9,010 nt of DNA from CAZIOH01 sp964540815 (GTDB taxonomy: Bacteria; Myxococcota_A; Polyangia; Fen-1088). The translations under genes and the position numbers were made by a program. The notes beneath the pieces were generated by a model. It did no database searches. It had not been told where the DNA came from and saw only the letters and a program-made list of their open reading frames with translations. The stretch lies in contig CAZIOH010000149.1 in assembly GCA_964540815.1 (NCBI GenBank), forward strand, positions 1 through 9,010, read 5' to 3'. Numbering within the stretch: position 1 is the first letter of the stretch; each line of letters starts with the position of its first letter. This document shows positions 5,950 to 9,010 of this stretch, piece after piece.

Positions 5950-8405
5950 GATTCGAAGCTCTCCCGCCTGGTGGCGATGGCCTCGGCGACGAGCTCGGCG
6001 GCCCAGTCGAGCTTCCGGTAGCGCAGGATTCGTTCCGCGTACTCAGCCGGTCTGGTCGAGGCGACCATCCGATCGAGGAACTTCTGGTCTTCGGGGGACG
6101 ACATGCCGGCGAAGGCGAGGCCCACCGGGCCGAGATCGAGCTGGAAGAGCCGCCGCCCCTTGACCGAGCGGTAGTAGTAGTCCCGCTTCTTCTGGGCTCC
6201 GGCAAGGATTCCGATTTCCGTCTCGCTCAGCCCGAAGGCCTGGTAGGCGCTCGACATCGCCGGGGCCAATGCTTCCTCGTCCGGCAAGTAGATCTTCGTG
6301 TGGCAGGCGGACAGGATGGTCGCCGTGATGGGACTCTCGGCCGCATCCGCGACTTCCTGGGTGGCGAAGACGACATAGACGTTCTTCTTTCGCAGGGTTT
6401 TCAGCCAGCCCTGCAGGCGTCGCATGAAGATGGGGTGCTTGAGAAAGAGCCACGCCTCGTCGAGCACCATGAGGGTGGGACGCCCGTCGAAGCGCTCCTC
6501 GACCCGATGGAACAGGTAGTCGAGGGCCGGAACGATGGCCTCTTCGCCGAGGGCCATGAGGTGCCCCATTTCGTACATCGTCCAGAAGCCGACCTTCACG
6601 TCGTCGTGCTCGGCGTCGAAGATTTGGCCGTAGTTTCCGGCCACCGTGTACGGCCGGAGCGCATCCTTGAGCTCGAGGCTGGCCAGATGGTTGACGAGGT
6701 TCGAAAGGGTCCGCTCGGACACCGGCGCGGTGGCCGTGAGGGCGATAGCCTCGTCGACGTCCTTTTGAACCTCCGGCGTCTCCTCGACCCGCTGGGCGCC
6801 AAGGAGGTTGAGCACGAACCTCGATGCCCAGATCCGCTCCCCCCGCTCATGGATCCTGGCGAGGGGCTGGAAGGCCACCGGGGTCGCGTCGTTGCCGGGC
6901 TCGAAGACGGCCCCCCCCACGGCCAGGGTGGCGGCCCGGGCGCTGCGATCCTTGTCGAAGATGATGACCTGGGCCCCGGGGTACTTGAGGAACTGGAGCG
7001 TGAGGGTGCCAAGGAGGGTGCTCTTCCCGGCCCCCGTGGGACCGATGACGAGGGTGTGACCGACGTCATCGACATTCAGATGCAGGCGAAAAGGCGTCGC
7101 ACCGACGGTGCTGCAATACACGTGGGCCTGGCCTGTGCCCGAAACGTCCTTCAGATGCCGGTTCTCCGGTGCCCCGGCCCAGACCGCCGAGATGGGCATC
7201 ATGTGCGCCAGGTTCAACGAGCTCATGAGCGGTCGCCGGACGTTGGCGTAGACGTGCCCTGGCAAGCTCCCGAGCCAGGCCTCGCGGGCATTCATGGTCT
7301 CGTCGCGCACCACGAAGCCCCGCCCCTGGATGACCTGCTTGACCGCCTGCAGCTTGCGGCGCACGGTGGTCAAATCGCGATCCCACACAGTCACCGTGAC
7401 CGTCAGAAACCCGAAGCTAACGAGATCGTCCCCGAGCTCCTGCAGGGCGGCGTCGGCATCCGCCGCCTTGTTGGCGGCCGCGTTGTCGATGAGGGCGCTC
7501 TCTTGCTTGGATGCCTCCTCCTTGAGCATGGTCAAGATGCCCTTGCGCTTTTGCCACCAGCGCTTGCGGTACTTCTCGAGCTCTGCCTTCGCCAGCTCCT
7601 TGTCGATGGCGATGAACCGCGTGACCCAGCGGTACTCCACCTCGAGGTGGTTGAGCTCGTCGAGCAGGCCCGGAAGCGAGGTCGCGGGGAATCCGACGAT
7701 CGAGCAGGTGGGGACGAAGGAATCGCCGAGCATCGGGATGTCCCCGGGCGACAAGGCCATGTCCGGCAACACCGCATCGAGGTAAAACGGGGTCTCGGGG
7801 ACCGCCACCGGATGCCGGTTCGTGCTGATGGTGCTGTGCAGGTAGGTCAGGGTCTCGGCGTCGTCGAGCTCGCGGACTTCGGCAAAGACCCCAGCCATGA
7901 TGCCGACGAGCTCACCGACGGACTTCTGAAAAGTCGCCACGTCGCGCTGATTTTCTTGGTCGTCGTCCCGCGATTCGGGCTCGTGAAAGAAGAGCGCCTG
8001 CGTGCGCTTGTAGCCCGCGGGAGGCATTTCCCACACGAAGGTGAGGTAGTAGCTCGACTCGAAGTGGCTGCCGGCGTTCTCGAAGGTCTGTCGACGCTCG
8101 AGATCGACGATCCAGGCGGCGGGTTGCCGCCACTCCGAGCTCGGGTAGCGATTGGCGCCAAAGCGTTGGGCTTCAACGAAGAGAGCCCACCCAGTCCCGA
8201 GGCGCTTGAGGGCGTTGTTGAGGCGCGCCACGGCCGACAAGAGCTCGGCCGACGACGAGCTCGCGAGGTCGGGGCCCCGAAAGGCCACGGTCTTCTGGAG
8301 AATCGCGTCCTTCTGGAGGACGACCCCGGGTGCAACAAGGGCGGCCCAGGGCAAGTAGTCGGGTAGGCGGTGGGTCGGCTCGCGATATTCGCGCAGTGAG
8401 AACAT
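5946..8405 (-). CDS. trbE: TrbE, VirB4-type T4SS ATPase
   Basis: Predicted 819 aa, close to the usual TrbE length. VirB4 proteins are the conserved ATPases at the cytoplasmic base of the secretion machine, needed for pilus assembly and substrate transfer. The N-terminus MFSLREYREPTHRLPDYLPW is the typical TrbE start. The CagE/TrbE/VirB domain covers roughly 170-390 and includes a charged, probably coiled segment (about 265-305). The Walker A motif GPTGAGKST lies at 455-463. The Walker B stretch TLMVLDEAW has D649 and E650. A downstream VVFATQEVADAAES motif (T682, Q683) and RRLQGWLKTLRKKN just before it are both typical of VirB4. All catalytic signatures are intact. An in-frame GTG at 8411 would add two residues. 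I prefer the ATG at 8405 because GAGG lies 5 bases ahead of it and the GTG overlaps that site. The gene starts 9 bases after trbD and its stop overlaps trbJ. Confidence 0.97.
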   Translation of the reverse strand: MFSLREYREPTHRLPDYLPWAALVAPGVVLQKDAILQKTVAFRGPDLASSSSAELLSAVARLNNALKRLGTGWALFVEAQRFGANRYPSSEWRQPAAWIVDLERRQTFENAGSHFESSYYLTFVWEMPPAGYKRTQALFFHEPESRDDDQENQRDVATFQKSVGELVGIMAGVFAEVRELDDAETLTYLHSTISTNRHPVAVPETPFYLDAVLPDMALSPGDIPMLGDSFVPTCSIVGFPATSLPGLLDELNHLEVEYRWVTRFIAIDKELAKAELEKYRKRWWQKRKGILTMLKEEASKQESALIDNAAANKAADADAALQELGDDLVSFGFLTVTVTVWDRDLTTVRRKLQAVKQVIQGRGFVVRDETMNAREAWLGSLPGHVYANVRRPLMSSLNLAHMMPISAVWAGAPENRHLKDVSGTGQAHVYCSTVGATPFRLHLNVDDVGHTLVIGPTGAGKSTLLGTLTLQFLKYPGAQVIIFDKDRSARAATLAVGGAVFEPGNDATPVAFQPLARIHERGERIWASRFVLNLLGAQRVEETPEVQKDVDEAIALTATAPVSERTLSNLVNHLASLELKDALRPYTVAGNYGQIFDAEHDDVKVGFWTMYEMGHLMALGEEAIVPALDYLFHRVEERFDGRPTLMVLDEAWLFLKHPIFMRRLQGWLKTLRKKNVYVVFATQEVADAAESPITATILSACHTKIYLPDEEALAPAMSSAYQAFGLSETEIGILAGAQKKRDYYYRSVKGRRLFQLDLGPVGLAFAGMSSPEDQKFLDRMVASTRPAEYAERILRYRKLDWAAELVAEAIATRRESFES

Positions 8406-8410
8406 GGTCA

Positions 8411-8414
8411 CCTC
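8411..8414 (-). promoter_or_regulatory. Ribosome-binding site deciding the trbE start
   Basis: GAGG (within GAGGTGACC) precedes the ATG at 8405 with a 5-base spacer. The competing GTG at 8411-8409 shares a base with this site and has no convincing site of its own. Confidence 0.55.
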
Positions 8415-8672
8415 TCAGGGTTCAAGTCGATGTCGGGCACGCACCGCCCGGACGAAGATGTCGAAGAAGTGCGGATCGCGTTTGGCAGCTGCGGCAAAGA
8501 GGCCGTGGAGCAAGAGTGCGACGGGCAACACCCATGGCTGGTGCAGACCCAAGACGAACGCGGCCGTGATGGTCCAGAGGAGCAGCGCCAGCCGCCGAGG
8601 CAGTCCCGCCATCATGATGGGCTGGGTCAGCGAGCGATGGATCGTGATCTCGAAACCCTCCTCGAAGGCCAT
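8415..8672 (-). CDS. trbD: TrbD, VirB3-type small inner-membrane T4SS protein
   Basis: Predicted 85 aa. VirB3/TrbD proteins are small inner-membrane subunits that associate with the VirB4/TrbE ATPase and the pilin. The N-terminus carries the family pattern HRSLTQPIMMAGLPRRLAL (about 12-30). Two hydrophobic segments follow (about 27-44 and 47-62). The conserved AAAKRDPHFFDIFVRAVR end (about 61-78) contains the typical K-x-DP-x-F-x-x-V/I-x-x-R pattern. The ATG directly follows the trbC TAG stop with no spacer (TAGATG) and lacks a clear Shine-Dalgarno sequence, so it is probably read by ribosomes terminating on trbC. Its position between pilin and ATPase genes is the standard one. Confidence 0.92.
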   Translation of the reverse strand: MAFEEGFEITIHRSLTQPIMMAGLPRRLALLLWTITAAFVLGLHQPWVLPVALLLHGLFAAAAKRDPHFFDIFVRAVRARHRLEP

Positions 8673-8990
8673 CTAGACCGCCAAGCCCCCCGAAAATCCC
8701 ATGAAGGAGAGGCCCCACGAGGCCGCACTGAAGGCAATGGCCAACCCAAGGACAACCCACAGCGCCTTGCGCATCCCACTGCCACCCTCGCTGAAGGCCA
8801 TGCCGAAACCGACCGCGACGATGGCGAAGACGCCCACCGCCTTGGCCACCGGGCCGGTGAGGGACTGCACGAGCTGGTTGAGTGGGCTTTCCCATGGCAT
8901 TCCCGCCGAGCTGGCGTGGGCGATGCCCCTAGCCGCGGCGAGCAGTGTGAGGACCAGGACGCCTTGCAAGGCAAAGACTCTGCGACGCAT
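8673..8990 (-). CDS. trbC: TrbC, VirB2-type conjugative prepilin
   Basis: Predicted 105 aa. TrbC is the precursor of the major pilus subunit. A signal peptide (1-26) with basic MRRR start, hydrophobic core and A-H-A cleavage motif precedes a mature chain starting SSAGMPWESPL. The family signature PWESPLNQLVQSLTGPVAKA (about 32-51) is followed by two hydrophobic helices (about 50-66 and 76-97), separated by a short loop EGGSGMRK that would face the cytoplasm. The mature chain would be 79 residues. In RP4 and Ti systems the pilin is further trimmed and joined head to tail; the short Gly-rich C-terminus GFSGGLAV is compatible with this but does not prove it. The ATG at 8990 has AAGGA with an 8-base spacer (9003-8999). 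The upstream neighbour, expected to be trbB, is outside the window. Confidence 0.93.
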   Translation of the reverse strand: MRRRVFALQGVLVLTLLAAARGIAHASSAGMPWESPLNQLVQSLTGPVAKAVGVFAIVAVGFGMAFSEGGSGMRKALWVVLGLAIAFSAASWGLSFMGFSGGLAV

Positions 8991-9010
8991 GATTGGATTC
9001 CTTGGCTCGT

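Larger units (their letters stand above)
1..9010 (-). mobile_element. Part of a conjugative element: Trb (MPF_T) type IV secretion operon plus topB
   Basis: Eight consecutive genes on one strand match the Trb mating-pair-formation set (VirB2, B3, B4, B5, B6, B8, B9 and B10 equivalents) and are followed directly by a topoisomerase III gene. The order C-D-E-J-L-F-G-I without trbK or trbH is the one known from Tn4371-type ICEs and differs from the RP4 order. Intergenic gaps are 0 to 40 bases or overlaps, so a single transcript is likely. No integrase, relaxase, coupling protein, origin of transfer or attachment site lies inside the window, so plasmid and ICE cannot be told apart. Both edges cut the module: topB is incomplete at the left, and trbB is expected beyond the right edge. 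Confidence 0.75.

Noticed and set aside
5177..6205. N-terminal extension of the trbL frame up to 6205
   Set aside because: The extra codons overlap trbJ and trbE in another frame and read as Arg/Pro/Gly-rich nonsense. A clear ribosome-binding site and a TrbL-like N-terminus fix the start at 5176.
6300..8366. 688-codon open frame on the plus strand
   Set aside because: It lies fully antisense to trbE, whose motifs are unambiguous. The product is a repetitive G/R/L/V-rich sequence with no recognisable domain, as expected from the complement of high-GC codons.

Overview
This window is a stretch of a conjugative DNA-transfer module. All recognisable genes lie on the minus strand, so transcription runs from the right edge to the left edge. 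In that direction the order is trbC, trbD, trbE, trbJ, trbL, trbF, trbG, trbI and then the 5' part of a topB-type DNA topoisomerase III gene, which runs off the left edge. The eight trb products together make up most of a P-type (IncP/Trb, MPF_T) type IV secretion system. The missing core ATPase TrbB (VirB11) would be expected just beyond the right edge, next to trbC.

Layout, right to left: TrbC is the VirB2-type prepilin and TrbD the small VirB3-type inner-membrane protein. TrbE is the large VirB4-type ATPase with intact Walker A and B motifs. TrbJ is the VirB5-type exported protein, and TrbL is the VirB6-type polytopic channel protein with a Gly/Ala-rich tail. TrbF is the VirB8-type assembly factor, TrbG the VirB9-type and TrbI the VirB10-type core-complex proteins. 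Genes are separated by 40 bases or fewer, and several abut or overlap (TAGATG, ATGA, TGATG junctions), which indicates one polycistronic, translationally coupled unit. No promoter, terminator, RNA gene, insertion sequence, CRISPR array or large repeat is visible. The operon promoter must lie outside the window.

The order C-D-E-J-L-F-G-I differs from RP4 (trbBCDEFGHIJKL). It matches the Ti-plasmid order (BCDEJKLFGHI) without trbK and trbH, which is the layout known from Tn4371-type integrative and conjugative elements. Together with the linked topoisomerase III this points to a conjugative plasmid or, perhaps more likely, an ICE in a high-GC Gram-negative bacterium of the Pseudomonadota type or a neighbouring phylum. 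The species cannot be told from the sequence. Coding density is near total and GC is clearly high, so long antisense open frames are common; I regard them as shadows.

Working model (inference): TrbE with the off-window TrbB powers assembly. TrbD, TrbL and TrbF form the inner-membrane platform, TrbG and TrbI the envelope-spanning core, and TrbC and TrbJ the pilus. The topoisomerase III probably helps process or resolve transferred or replicating DNA. I see no clearly novel system here. The points most worth a second look are the topB gene coupled to the operon end, the absence of trbH and trbK, and a few protein-level details.
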